From the NCBI GenBank assembly GCA_016124945.1, contig WGMT01000081.1, forward strand, positions 1 through 56,928: a DNA stretch of 56,928 bases. The letters run 5' to 3'. Source of the DNA: a bacterium (lineage in GTDB: Bacteria > Chloroflexota > Anaerolineae > Caldilineales > Caldilineaceae). Of the stretch, positions 32,867 to 41,193 are shown piece after piece (position 1 is the first letter of the stretch; the number at the start of each line of letters is the position of its first letter). The notes below the pieces were generated by a model. It was not told the DNA's origin. It was given only the letters and a program-made list of their open reading frames with translations, and searched no databases. The position numbers were made by a program, and so were the translations under genes.

Positions 32867-34559
32867 GAAAGATCGCTCGCTCCAACTCATCTCACCCATC
32901 CTGCTCTTGCTGATCTGGGAAATTGCGGCCCGTGTCGGCGTCATTGACACGCGCTTTTTCCCCGCGCCGATTGAGATCTTCGGGCGGCTGGCCGAGCTAA
33001 TCGAGGACGGCACCTTGCTCACCGCCACGGTGATCACGCTGCGCCGTGTGGTCATCGGCTTTGCGCTGGCCATGATCCCTGGCGTGTTGATCGGCGTGAT
33101 CATGGGCATCAGCCGCACCACACGCCTCGCGCTAGGACCGCTGGTCTCCGCGCTCTATCCTGTGCCCAAGATCGCGCTGGTGCCGGCGGTGCTGCTCATC
33201 TTCGGCCTGGGCGAAGAGAGCTACTACGCCGTCACCTTTATTTCTGTCTTCTTTTTGGTGGCGTTGAACACGTTGGCTGGTGTGCTCAACCTGGAACAGA
33301 AGTACTTCGACATCGCCCGCAACAACGGCGCCGGCCGTTGGGACATGCTATGGACGGTGGCGATCCCCGGCGCGCTGCCCAGCATCTTCACAGGGATCAA
33401 CCTGGGATTGGGTTTCGCGTTGACGGTTGTTGTGGGCACCGAATTGTTGGTGCCAATGGGCGGCCTGGGCGCGCTGATGTGGCAGAGCTACCAGATCTAC
33501 GACATTGCCACCCTCTACGCCGGGCTGATCGTGGTGGCGCTATTGGGTTGGGCCTTTAGCGTCTTTGTGGCCGAAGTCGAAGGGCAGATGATCCCCTGGC
33601 GCGCTGCTGAAGCGCGCAAACGCCGTGCACCGTCCACGTTGGAGAATGAACCACGCATCCGCCGCTTTGTGCGCATGTGGTGGATGGCGACACGGCCTTT
33701 CAGCTTCACCGCCAGCGTTACGCCGGTGACGCTGGGCGCCGTCCTTGCGGCATACGACGGACACTGGAACTGGCTGCTCTTTGCGATTACGCTCATCGGC
33801 TCGGTGTCGATCCACGCCGGCACGAACCTGATCAACGACTACTACGACTGGCGCAAAGGCACCGACACCGCCGATTCGCTCGGCCCCAACCGCGCCCTGC
33901 AAGAGGGCATGTTGACGCCGCAGCACGTCTTTTGGGGCGGTCTCATCTTCTTTGCGCTGGGATCGGCGTTGGGCCTCTACCTGGTGGAGACGCGCGGGAT
34001 CTTCATCCTCTACCTGGGCATCTTCAGCGTGCTGGCCGGTTGGTTTTACACAGCAGGCCCCGCCGCCTTCGCTTACGTCGGGCTGGGCGAAGTGGTGGTC
34101 TTTGTCTTCATGGGGCCGGTGATGGTCCTGGGCAGCTACTTTGTGTTGACGCAGCAGATCGCCTGGGAAGCGGTGCTGGTCTCGTTGCCCATCGGCTTTC
34201 TGGTGGCGGCGATTTTGCACGCCAACAACATGCGCGATCTCGAAGGCGATCTGGAAAAGGGCAAACGCACGCTGGCCAACATCCTGGGGCGGCGCAATAG
34301 TCAGCGCGAGTACCTGATCCTGGTAGGCGGCAGCTATGTACTGCTGGCCGCGCTCTTCCTCATCGACGTGACACTGTGGCCGATCCTGTTGCCGTTGATC
34401 ACCCTGCCCGCCGCCCTCAAACTTCTGCGTACAGCTACCACGAGCAACGCACCCACCGTCCTCAACCGCGTGGTGCGGGGGACGGCACAACTCCATCAAC
34501 GCTTCGGCTGGCTCATGATTCTCGGCTTCATCGTCGCCATTGCCACACAGATCGGGTGA
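32865..34559 (+). CDS. ABC importer permease fused to UbiA/MenA-type prenyltransferase
   Basis: A continuous 564-residue protein with two membrane domains. Residues 1 to about 250 form an SsuC/TauC-type permease with about six helices and the EAA-type loop AARNNGAGRWDMLWTVAIPGALP (written here as DIARNNGAGRWDM...IPGALPSI). From about 265 a UbiA-superfamily prenyltransferase begins: RFVRMWWMATRPFSF, the first Asp-rich motif NLINDYYDWRKGTD near 322-335 and the second NNMRDLEGDLEKGKRTLA near 452-469. The N(D)xxDxxxD and DxxxD pattern and NDYYDWRKG favour the MenA branch (prenylation of 1,4-dihydroxy-2-naphthoate). No stop or restart lies between the domains. The ATG is inside a heptad repeat. 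Uptake and prenylation of the same substrate is an inference. Confidence 0.88.
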   Translation: MKDRSLQLISPILLLLIWEIAARVGVIDTRFFPAPIEIFGRLAELIEDGTLLTATVITLRRVVIGFALAMIPGVLIGVIMGISRTTRLALGPLVSALYPVPKIALVPAVLLIFGLGEESYYAVTFISVFFLVALNTLAGVLNLEQKYFDIARNNGAGRWDMLWTVAIPGALPSIFTGINLGLGFALTVVVGTELLVPMGGLGALMWQSYQIYDIATLYAGLIVVALLGWAFSVFVAEVEGQMIPWRAAEARKRRAPSTLENEPRIRRFVRMWWMATRPFSFTASVTPVTLGAVLAAYDGHWNWLLFAITLIGSVSIHAGTNLINDYYDWRKGTDTADSLGPNRALQEGMLTPQHVFWGGLIFFALGSALGLYLVETRGIFILYLGIFSVLAGWFYTAGPAAFAYVGLGEVVVFVFMGPVMVLGSYFVLTQQIAWEAVLVSLPIGFLVAAILHANNMRDLEGDLEKGKRTLANILGRRNSQREYLILVGGSYVLLAALFLIDVTLWPILLPLITLPAALKLLRTATTSNAPTVLNRVVRGTAQLHQRFGWLMILGFIVAIATQIG

Positions 34560-34570
34560 CGAAGAATAGA

Positions 34571-34698
34571 GAGGGACACGGATTACAGGATTTACCAGGA
34601 TATCCAGAAGGAGCTTCCGGCTGAAGGATTGGTCTATCTCACAATTTGCATTTTCGTCCCTTCCGTCTCCTGCAAATCCTGCAATCCGTGTTCTTCCT
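34571..34698. repeat. Inverted repeat, ACACGGATTACAGG family
   Basis: GGGACACGGATTACAGGATTT at the left pairs imperfectly with GCAAATCCTGCAATCCGTGTTC at the right (about 34670-34693). It lies 12 bp after the permease-UbiA stop. The remainder of the 240-bp gap to the next gene (34699-34799) shows nothing I can assign. Confidence 0.8.
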
Positions 34699-34799
34699 CC
34701 TCTTCCATCTCTCTGCGTAACGGTTGACGATCTCAGCGTTTCATTTTAGGATGGGGGAGTAGACGTGCATCTCAACCATTCCTTCCTCGTGGTGCCATT

Positions 34800-36035
34800 G
34801 TGTCTGAACCGAACCCACCTATCTGGGATCTGATCCCGCTCTCTCGATTTTCTGCCCCCACGCCCACAGGCACCAAAGCATTGCGCCTGAGTTTAAAGGA
34901 CCTGTGGCGTCGGATTTGGATGAAAGTCCGCCAACCTAACAAAGACGAAGAATTGCCCGACGTCGATCTACGCTCTGCGCCAGATCACCTGCTCGACTGG
35001 GTTGCGCCTGAGCCGGACTGGGCCGCGCAAGGACAGCCTATCCTAGCCGATACGCTGCGATCCTGGCTCGACGCCGCGCCGGCAGATGCCGGGACGCGTA
35101 CCTTCGTCGGCGCGCCGAATTCAGTTTTTCGGCCCGCCCTCCTGGCTTGGGCGCAGGAACACGACGTTTTTATCGTAGATCCGCCGACGTCTAAACAGAT
35201 CCTCGCCGTCGACGAGCGCTGGTTTGAGCAGTGGCCGCTCGATCCCCGTGTCCGCCTTGTCTTTCCTTGCCTTGAACGCTGTTTCCTGCGTCATCAAAAT
35301 GGGCTGCATCTCTTCCGTTCCCTACTCGAACGGCTGTGGGAGACACGTCCACCGGTAGTCGCCCTGGTCGATAGTTGGGCATGGACATACCTGCACCACG
35401 CGCTCCACGCAGACGCCGTCTTTACCTACCCGCAGACGCTGGCCCCCTTTGATGAAAGCCGCCTGGATCGTTGGTTACGTCAAATTTCTTTGCGCAATGG
35501 ACATCGCCGGGTGATTTTCCGCCTGACCAGTGATGGACGCGCCGTACTTGACACCAACGGCGATCCCGGCGATGACACCGCCGATAATCACAAAGAACGA
35601 ATCTCATTTTTGAAGGAACTGGCCATGCGCAGCCGCGGCAATCCACGCGTGGCCTGGGAAATGTGGCGGCACAGCCTACGCGTCGCCGCCGAAGACGAAC
35701 TCGACGAGCAGGTCGAAGAGAATGCTGAACACGACACTGGCCTCACCATCTGGGTTTACCCCTGGGATGATCTGGCACTGCCTGAACCGTCTGGGGATAT
35801 GGGCAAGATCGAGTCCTTTGTGTTACACATGCTGCTCATTCACGGCAGCATGACCGATGCCCTGTTGATGCAACTTTTTCCCTTTTCCTCAACGGATGTG
35901 CTACACGGGCTGCACCGGTTACAGCGCACCGAGTTGATTCAGCGCGGCGAACACGGCTGGTATGTCCTGCCATTGGGTTACCCTGCCGTGCGTGCCTTCC
36001 TCGACCAGGAAGGATTCCCCCTAGATCCACTTTAG
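34800..36035 (+). CDS. Uncharacterised protein, ATPase-like C-terminal region, linked to MscS
   Basis: A soluble 411-residue protein not assigned to a family. No Walker A is visible: the expected position has TFVGAPNSVFRPALL. Later parts recall AAA/STAND ATPases: PPVVALVDSWAW looks like a degenerate Walker B (with Asp), AMRSRGNPRVAWEMWRHSL like the sensor/lid helix (R..GNP..A...W) and the C-terminal 70 residues like a winged helix (LHMLLIHGSMTDALLMQLF...GLHRLQRTELIQR). It starts at GTG (34800). The mechanosensitive channel gene follows on the same strand after a repeat element, so a regulatory role for that channel is possible but unproven. Confidence 0.5.
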   Translation: MSEPNPPIWDLIPLSRFSAPTPTGTKALRLSLKDLWRRIWMKVRQPNKDEELPDVDLRSAPDHLLDWVAPEPDWAAQGQPILADTLRSWLDAAPADAGTRTFVGAPNSVFRPALLAWAQEHDVFIVDPPTSKQILAVDERWFEQWPLDPRVRLVFPCLERCFLRHQNGLHLFRSLLERLWETRPPVVALVDSWAWTYLHHALHADAVFTYPQTLAPFDESRLDRWLRQISLRNGHRRVIFRLTSDGRAVLDTNGDPGDDTADNHKERISFLKELAMRSRGNPRVAWEMWRHSLRVAAEDELDEQVEENAEHDTGLTIWVYPWDDLALPEPSGDMGKIESFVLHMLLIHGSMTDALLMQLFPFSSTDVLHGLHRLQRTELIQRGEHGWYVLPLGYPAVRAFLDQEGFPLDPL

Positions 36036-36044
36036 GATCGAACC

Positions 36045-36245
36045 AGAGATTGATCCACGAAGGAATACAAAGGAAGAAGAAGAGATCCACGGATTACACA
36101 GATTTCAAGGATTTTCAGAAAGATTTGGGCGTAAATTTCTGCATCCTGCTAATCCTGTGAATCCGTGTCCAGCACTCTGAATCTATTCTGAATCCGTGAA
36201 ATCTGTGGATCCATTTTTGCCTCTGGCTTCGTGGATCAGTCTCTA
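36045..36245. repeat. Nested inverted repeats, CACGGATT family
   Basis: Outer arms GAGATTGATCCACGAAGG (36046-36063) and CTTCGTGGATCAGTCTC (36228-36244); inner arms GATCCACGGATTACACAGATTT (36084 on) and AATCCGTGAAATCTGTGGATCC (36191-36212), plus an extra AATCCTGTGAATCCGTGT copy near 36151. The element fills the 240-bp gap between the ATPase-like gene and mscS. Confidence 0.85.
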
Positions 36246-36275
36246 GGGGTGTAGCTGAGAAAGGTGAGTGTGTAG

Positions 36276-37073
36276 ATGGAAGGCATCCTGCGCGATTTTT
36301 CGAATATCAGTTGGTGGCAGATCGGCGTTGCCATTGTCTGGGGCTGGATTACGGTGACGGTGGTACAGTGGTTGATCCCGATGCTTGCACAGCGGCTGCC
36401 TAATCGCTTCCGTATGCGTCTATTGCCGCTGGCGCCGATTGTACGTATCCTCGTGCTGCTAGGGGTGGTTGTCTTTGTGGCGTTGGAGTTGATCGAACCA
36501 ACCGCGCCCAATCTCTTCGCCGTCCTCGGCACGGTGGGTGTGGCGCTGGGTTTCGCCTTCAAGGACTACGTGAGCAGCATTATCGCCGGCGTTGTCGCCA
36601 TCTACGAACGACCCTACCAGCCCGGTGACTGGGTGGAGATCAGCGGTGACTACGGCGTGATCAAGTCGATGGGGCTGCGTTCCATTAAAGTGCAGACGCC
36701 CGACGACAACACCATTACCATTCCCCACGCCAAAATGTGGAACGAAAATATCTCCAATGCCAATGCCGGCAACCGCGAACACATGGTGGTCGCCGAATTC
36801 TTCCTGGCGCCGGATCACGACGGCGAAAGTGTGCGCCAATCGCTGTGGAACGTGGGGATCAGCAGCCCGTATACCCAATACGCTCGCCCCATCCTCGTGA
36901 TCGTGCAGGAGAAGCCGTGGGGCACCCAATACCGCCTCAAAGCCTATCCCATCGACGGACGCGATGAATTCCTCTACCTGAGCGATCTCACCGTCCGCGG
37001 CAAAGCGGCGCTCAAGGAACTGGGTGTGCAGCAGATCGCTATGCCTATCCCGCCTGGGAGAGAAGAAAAATGA
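36276..37073 (+). CDS. MscS-family mechanosensitive ion channel
   Basis: A small-conductance mechanosensitive channel that opens on membrane tension to release solutes during osmotic downshock. The 265-residue product has three helices (about 13-33, 48-70, 75-100); the pore helix VLGTVGVALGFAFKDYVSSIIAGVVAI keeps the Gly/Ala packing pattern, followed by the beta-domain motif PGDWVEISGDYGVIKSMGLRS and PH-binding type TIPHAKMWNENI. Length is close to the E. coli MscS core. AAGGTGAG upstream of the ATG. Its TGA stop lies in the left arm of a perfect 37-bp inverted repeat. Confidence 0.92.
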   Translation: MEGILRDFSNISWWQIGVAIVWGWITVTVVQWLIPMLAQRLPNRFRMRLLPLAPIVRILVLLGVVVFVALELIEPTAPNLFAVLGTVGVALGFAFKDYVSSIIAGVVAIYERPYQPGDWVEISGDYGVIKSMGLRSIKVQTPDDNTITIPHAKMWNENISNANAGNREHMVVAEFFLAPDHDGESVRQSLWNVGISSPYTQYARPILVIVQEKPWGTQYRLKAYPIDGRDEFLYLSDLTVRGKAALKELGVQQIAMPIPPGREEK

Positions 37074-37147
37074 ATGATGAATAAAGAATGGGCAGACGAT
37101 CACATATTCCTGATCGTCTGCCCATTCTTTATTCATCATTCATTTTT
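37066..37147 (+). terminator. Perfect 37-bp inverted repeat at the mscS stop
   Basis: 37066-37102 and 37111-37147 are perfect inverted copies around an 8-bp loop (CATATTCC). The right arm ends in TTTTT, so the RNA hairpin could terminate or protect the mscS message. The arms contain ATGA-rich repeats (GAATGATGAATAAAGAATGGG) shared with 9222-9295 and 31524-31708. The mscS stop (37071-37073) lies inside the left arm. Confidence 0.85.
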
Positions 37148-37223
37148 CCCCCCCATTGACAGCACTACTCCGTTACTGTAGGATCGCGGCAATCGTGTTC
37201 GAACTTACACAACGGACCCTGCC

Positions 37224-38597
37224 ATGCCATCATTGCACCCGAAACCGCTACGCATTTTGCTCATCTCCCCGCGTGGACCGCTCTACCGTCACCGCGGCGG
37301 CACGTGGAGCAAATCGCTACGCTATGCACCGCTCACGTTGACCACGCTGGCGGCGCTTGTTCCCCCTGAACTCAACGCCGAAATCGCCCTCGTGGACGAG
37401 GGCATCGCCGAGGTGGATCTCGACGCCGACGCCGATCTGGTCGGCATCAGCCTCATCACCGGCACTGCACCCCGCTCCTACGAATTGGCCGCACACTTCC
37501 GCGCTCGTGGCATCCCTGTGGTGCTGGGCGGTGTGCACGTGACGCTGCTGCCCGAAGAAGCACAACAGCATGCCGACGCCATTGTCACCGGCTACGCCGA
37601 GGACACGTGGCCCGAACTGCTGCGCGACTTTGTGGCCGGCAAGATGCGTCCGCGTTATGATCAAGCGCCGGGGCTGAGCCTGGCCAACCGTCCTTTCCCA
37701 AAGCGTGAACTGCTGGGCGCGGACAATTTCGTCGTCGCCCACACCATCGAGGCCACGCGCGGCTGCATTCACCAATGCGAATTCTGCGTCGTGCCCAGCG
37801 CCTGGGGCCGCCCCATTCAACATCCCATAGCCGACGTCGTCGCCGACATCCAGCAGATGGGCGCCAAGCGGCTGATCTTCCTTGATCTCAACCTGATTTC
37901 AGACATGGACTATGCCCGCGAACTCTTCACCGCGCTGATCCCGCTCAAGATCCAGTGGGGCGGGCTGACGACGACCATCATCACCATGAATGATGACCTG
38001 CTCGATCTGGCGGCGCGCAGTGGTTGCAAAGGACTGCTCCTGGGCTTCGAGACACTTTCCGCCGACGCTCTGGCCGAGACGAAAAAACAGTTCAACCAGC
38101 GCCAAGACTACAAAGACGTGATGCGGCGGCTGCACGCCCACGGCATCGGCGTGCAAGGGTGTTTCGTCTTCGGCTTCGACAACCACACCACAGACGTCTT
38201 CGCCGAGACCGTGGATTTCGTGATGGACGCCAACATCGATCTGCCGCGCTACGCCATCCTCACCCCCTTCCCCGGCACGCCGCTCTTCGACAAACTCAAG
38301 CGCGCCGACCGCATCCTCAACGAAGATTGGACGCTCTACGACGGCCAGCACGTGGTCTACCAGCCCACCAACCTCACGCCCGACGCCCTCTGGCGCGGCA
38401 CCGAATGGGCCTGGAAGAAGACCTACAGCTATCCGTCCATTGCCAAACGCCTCCTCGCCGCCCGCCCCTGGAGTGGACGCAAGATGCTGCCCCTGTCGCT
38501 GGCGGGCAATCTGGGCTACCGCTTCTACGCCCACAATCTGCACAAGTACTATACCTGCGATTGGCAAATTGGCGTCGGAGAAAAGGTTGTCGCGTAA
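37224..38597 (+). CDS. B12-binding-domain radical SAM enzyme
   Basis: A cobalamin-dependent radical SAM protein of 457 residues. The N-terminal Rossmann-like B12-binding domain (about 10-150) includes ADLVGISLITGTAPRSYELA and PVVLGGVHVTLLPEEA; the radical SAM core starts ATRGCIHQCEFCVV with the CxxxCxxC triad (Cys about 180, 184, 187), and GFETLSADAL and PFPGTPLFDKL are later core motifs. A C-terminal part of about 100 residues with many aromatics follows. The family includes methylases and cyclases (BchE, HpnP/HpnR-like). It is one of three such genes here; the other two are closer to each other. Product unknown. Confidence 0.85.
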   Translation: MPSLHPKPLRILLISPRGPLYRHRGGTWSKSLRYAPLTLTTLAALVPPELNAEIALVDEGIAEVDLDADADLVGISLITGTAPRSYELAAHFRARGIPVVLGGVHVTLLPEEAQQHADAIVTGYAEDTWPELLRDFVAGKMRPRYDQAPGLSLANRPFPKRELLGADNFVVAHTIEATRGCIHQCEFCVVPSAWGRPIQHPIADVVADIQQMGAKRLIFLDLNLISDMDYARELFTALIPLKIQWGGLTTTIITMNDDLLDLAARSGCKGLLLGFETLSADALAETKKQFNQRQDYKDVMRRLHAHGIGVQGCFVFGFDNHTTDVFAETVDFVMDANIDLPRYAILTPFPGTPLFDKLKRADRILNEDWTLYDGQHVVYQPTNLTPDALWRGTEWAWKKTYSYPSIAKRLLAARPWSGRKMLPLSLAGNLGYRFYAHNLHKYYTCDWQIGVGEKVVA

Positions 38598-38670
38598 AGT
38601 TGAGATTATTCGCCCAATCGCCTAATCCCCTGTTTTCTAGATCGCTTTCCACTATTCAGCCGAGAAACCC

Positions 38671-40020
38671 TTGAAAATCACCTTCATCCGCCCCAATATG
38701 ATGCCTGTCCGCGGCGCAGATGCCATGGAACCGCTGGTCTTCGCCATTCTGGCCGGGCTGACACCGCCACACGTGGAGACCGTCCTCTACGACGACCGCA
38801 TCGAGCCGATCCCCGTGGACGAGCCGACGGATCTGGTTGCCATTACCGTGGAGACGTATACGGCGCGGCGTGCCTACGAGATTGCCGACGTCTACCGGCG
38901 GCGCGGCGTACCCGTGGTGATGGGCGGCTATCACGCCACTTTTTTGCCGGAGGAAGTGCTGGATCATGCCGATGCAGTGGTGGTTGGCGATGCCGAGGGG
39001 ATCTGGCCGCAAGTGGTGCGCGATGCCGAACGGGGCCGCCTTCAGCGTATCTACCGCCAGGACGGCTACCCCGAACTGGCCGGCTACATGCCCGATCGCA
39101 GCATCTTCCGCGGCAAACGCTACGCACCCGCCGCGCTGGTGCAATATGGCCGCGGCTGTCGTTTTGCCTGCGAATTCTGTTCGATTCATGCTTTCTACGG
39201 CAAAAACCTGCGCCAACGCCCCGTGGACGAAGTGGTGGAAGAGATCCGCGCCACCGGCAAGAAGCACATCTTCCTCATCGACGACAACATCTTTGTCGAC
39301 GTCCCCCGCGCCAAGGAACTTTTCGAGGCGCTGATTCCGTTAAAGATCCGCTGGTCGTGCCAGGTGAGCATCGACGTCACCCGCGATGCCGAGTTGATGG
39401 ATCTGCTGCGCCGCAGCGGCTGCACCACCGCCGTGGTCGGCTTCGAATCGCTCAACGAAGACAACCTGCGCCACATGAAAAAACACTGGAACGTCAAACA
39501 CCAGGACTACGCCACCTCGGTGCGCATTTTGCAGGATCACGGCGTGATGATCTACGGATCGTTCGTCTTCGGCTACGACGGCGACAGCGTCGAGTCGTTC
39601 CAACGCACGCTTGACTTCACCGTTCAAAACAAGTTCTACACCGCCAACTTCAATCCATTGACGCCCATGCCCGGCGCCGCGCTCTACGACCGCCTCGCCA
39701 CGGAGGAGCGTCTGCTCTACGAACGCTGGTGGCTCGATCCACGCTTCCGCTACGGTGAGGCCGTCTTCCGTCCGCGCGGCATGACGCCCAACGAGCTGAC
39801 CGCAGGCTGTCACCGTATCCGTAAAGCCTTTCACAGCACTGGGGCTATCCTGCACCGAGCGGCGGAGTTGCGTACCAACGCCCGTGATCCCTATCGCTTG
39901 GGGCTGCACCTCGCCTCCAACTTTGTGAGCAAGTGGATGATCGACAAAAAGCAGGGCCGTCCGCTGGGGACGGAAGGCGACCGACGACTGACGACGGTTG
40001 AGTTGCCTCGTCTGGCGTAG
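38671..40020 (+). CDS. B12-binding-domain radical SAM enzyme
   Basis: A 449-residue paralogue of the gene at 41194. The start is TTG at 38671 (MKITFIRPN). The B12 domain has DEPTDLVAITVETYTARRAYEI and VPVVMGGYHATFLPEEV; the radical SAM motif is GRGCRFACEFCSI; FLIDDNIFVD, GFESLNEDNLRHMKKH and PMPGAALYDRL follow. The DDN motif and the C-terminal FRPRGMTPNELTAG block are shared with the 41194 protein. Probably a C-methylase or ring-modifying enzyme acting on a lipid or pigment, by family analogy only. Confidence 0.85.
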   Translation: MKITFIRPNMMPVRGADAMEPLVFAILAGLTPPHVETVLYDDRIEPIPVDEPTDLVAITVETYTARRAYEIADVYRRRGVPVVMGGYHATFLPEEVLDHADAVVVGDAEGIWPQVVRDAERGRLQRIYRQDGYPELAGYMPDRSIFRGKRYAPAALVQYGRGCRFACEFCSIHAFYGKNLRQRPVDEVVEEIRATGKKHIFLIDDNIFVDVPRAKELFEALIPLKIRWSCQVSIDVTRDAELMDLLRRSGCTTAVVGFESLNEDNLRHMKKHWNVKHQDYATSVRILQDHGVMIYGSFVFGYDGDSVESFQRTLDFTVQNKFYTANFNPLTPMPGAALYDRLATEERLLYERWWLDPRFRYGEAVFRPRGMTPNELTAGCHRIRKAFHSTGAILHRAAELRTNARDPYRLGLHLASNFVSKWMIDKKQGRPLGTEGDRRLTTVELPRLA

Positions 40021-40175
40021 CTGCGGTCACTTAAACATCAAAATTCAATCCTGAAATTTACGGTAGCGGGGCGAATCCGTCTTGTGTAGAGTGGATGCTC
40101 TGCTGTGCAGCGTAGATTCAGAATAAAAATCAAATATGCGTTTTTAGTGAATTCTATTTACAAGTTCAAGGGGAA

Positions 40176-41078
40176 ATGGGCTACATGAGTGGGGGGCAGC
40201 ATTGGAGAAAACAACTTGGTACCTGGATCGAACATCCTCGTCAGCAAACTATCATCATCGGCGTGATCATCCTCAACGCCATCACCCTGGGATTAGAAAC
40301 CATCCCACAACTTGATCCAACACTTTATCGTCTGCTCCATACGGTGGATCAGATCATCCTGTGGATTTTCATCGCTGAGATCGTGCTCAAGCTTCTGGGT
40401 ACAGGCTTGGGCTTCTTCCGCAGCGCATGGAACATCTTCGACTTTGTGATTGTGGCGATTGCGCTTGTGCCTGCTGCCGGCCCACTTTCGATTCTGCGCA
40501 CGTTGCGCATCTTCCGTCTGCTGCGCCTGGTAAACAAGGTGCCGCGGCTACGGATGATCGTCGAAGCCATGCTTCAGGCCATTCCCAGTATCAGTTGGGT
40601 GAGTTTGATGCTGCTGTTGGTCTACTATATTTTCGCCGTGATTGGTACGTCGATCTTTGGGCGAGCCTTCCCCGAATGGTTCGGCGATCTGGGGGCGTCT
40701 ACCTATACCCTCTTCCAGGTGATGACGTTGGAAAGTTGGTCGATGGGCATTGCCCGCCCGGTGATCGAACAATTTCCTTACGCATACCTTTTCTTTGTTC
40801 CATTTATCCTGTTGGCGACCTTTACAATGCTGAACCTCTTCATCGCCATCATCGTCAACGCCATGCAATCGTTACAGGCTGCAGAAGACGCCGAGAAGAT
40901 GCCCACGATTCTGCCGCTGGTCCAGGTGAAATCGGTAGACGATGAAATTCTTACCGAGCTACGCCAACTCCAGGCGCGCATGATCTCGCTGGAAGCTGCG
41001 CTGGCGAACAGCCACCAAAACGGTGTGAACCGAATCGAGACGGTGACATCGCCTCTCAATGAACAGCCGCCGGCTTAG
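40176..41078 (+). CDS. Voltage-gated sodium channel, NaChBac/NavAb type
   Basis: A 300-residue single-domain channel with six helices that would form a homotetramer. Segment S4 carries repeated arginines (ILRTLRIFRLLRLVNKVPRLR, about 107-127). The pore selectivity filter reads TLESWSM at 184-190, identical to NavAb and one or two residues from NaChBac, giving Na+ selectivity over K+. S6 is FILLATFTMLNLFIAIIVNAM with the conserved Asn. The C-terminus has the neck and a short coiled coil (ILTELRQLQARMISLEAAL). ATG with AAGGGGAA upstream. It is inserted between two closely related radical SAM genes. May help set motility or pH/Na+ response; not deducible here. Confidence 0.92.
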   Translation: MGYMSGGQHWRKQLGTWIEHPRQQTIIIGVIILNAITLGLETIPQLDPTLYRLLHTVDQIILWIFIAEIVLKLLGTGLGFFRSAWNIFDFVIVAIALVPAAGPLSILRTLRIFRLLRLVNKVPRLRMIVEAMLQAIPSISWVSLMLLLVYYIFAVIGTSIFGRAFPEWFGDLGASTYTLFQVMTLESWSMGIARPVIEQFPYAYLFFVPFILLATFTMLNLFIAIIVNAMQSLQAAEDAEKMPTILPLVQVKSVDDEILTELRQLQARMISLEAALANSHQNGVNRIETVTSPLNEQPPA

Positions 41079-41082
41079 GAGC

Positions 41083-41110
41083 GTAGTGCGTGGTGCGTAG
41101 TGCGTAGTGC
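41083..41110. repeat. (GTAGTGC)4 heptad tract
   Basis: GTAGTGC, GTGGTGC, GTAGTGC, GTAGTGC, starting 5 bp after the sodium-channel stop codon. The related GCACTAC type in the opposite orientation is at 32846-32866. Confidence 0.9.
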
Positions 41111-41151
41111 GTGTATCGCTAGAGTTCTTGAATGTGTATTGGGTACACACC

Positions 41152-41179
41152 CGTCGTCCGTCGTCCGTCGTCCGTCGTC
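41152..41179. repeat. (CGTCGTC)4 heptad tract
   Basis: Four perfect heptads, reverse complement of the GACGACG tract at 4211-4238, ending 15 bp before the ATG of the radical SAM gene at 41194. The reading frame upstream of that ATG (RRPSSVVRRP) is repeat-encoded and was left out of the gene. Confidence 0.9.
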
Positions 41180-41193
41180 CTGAAAGGACCAAC

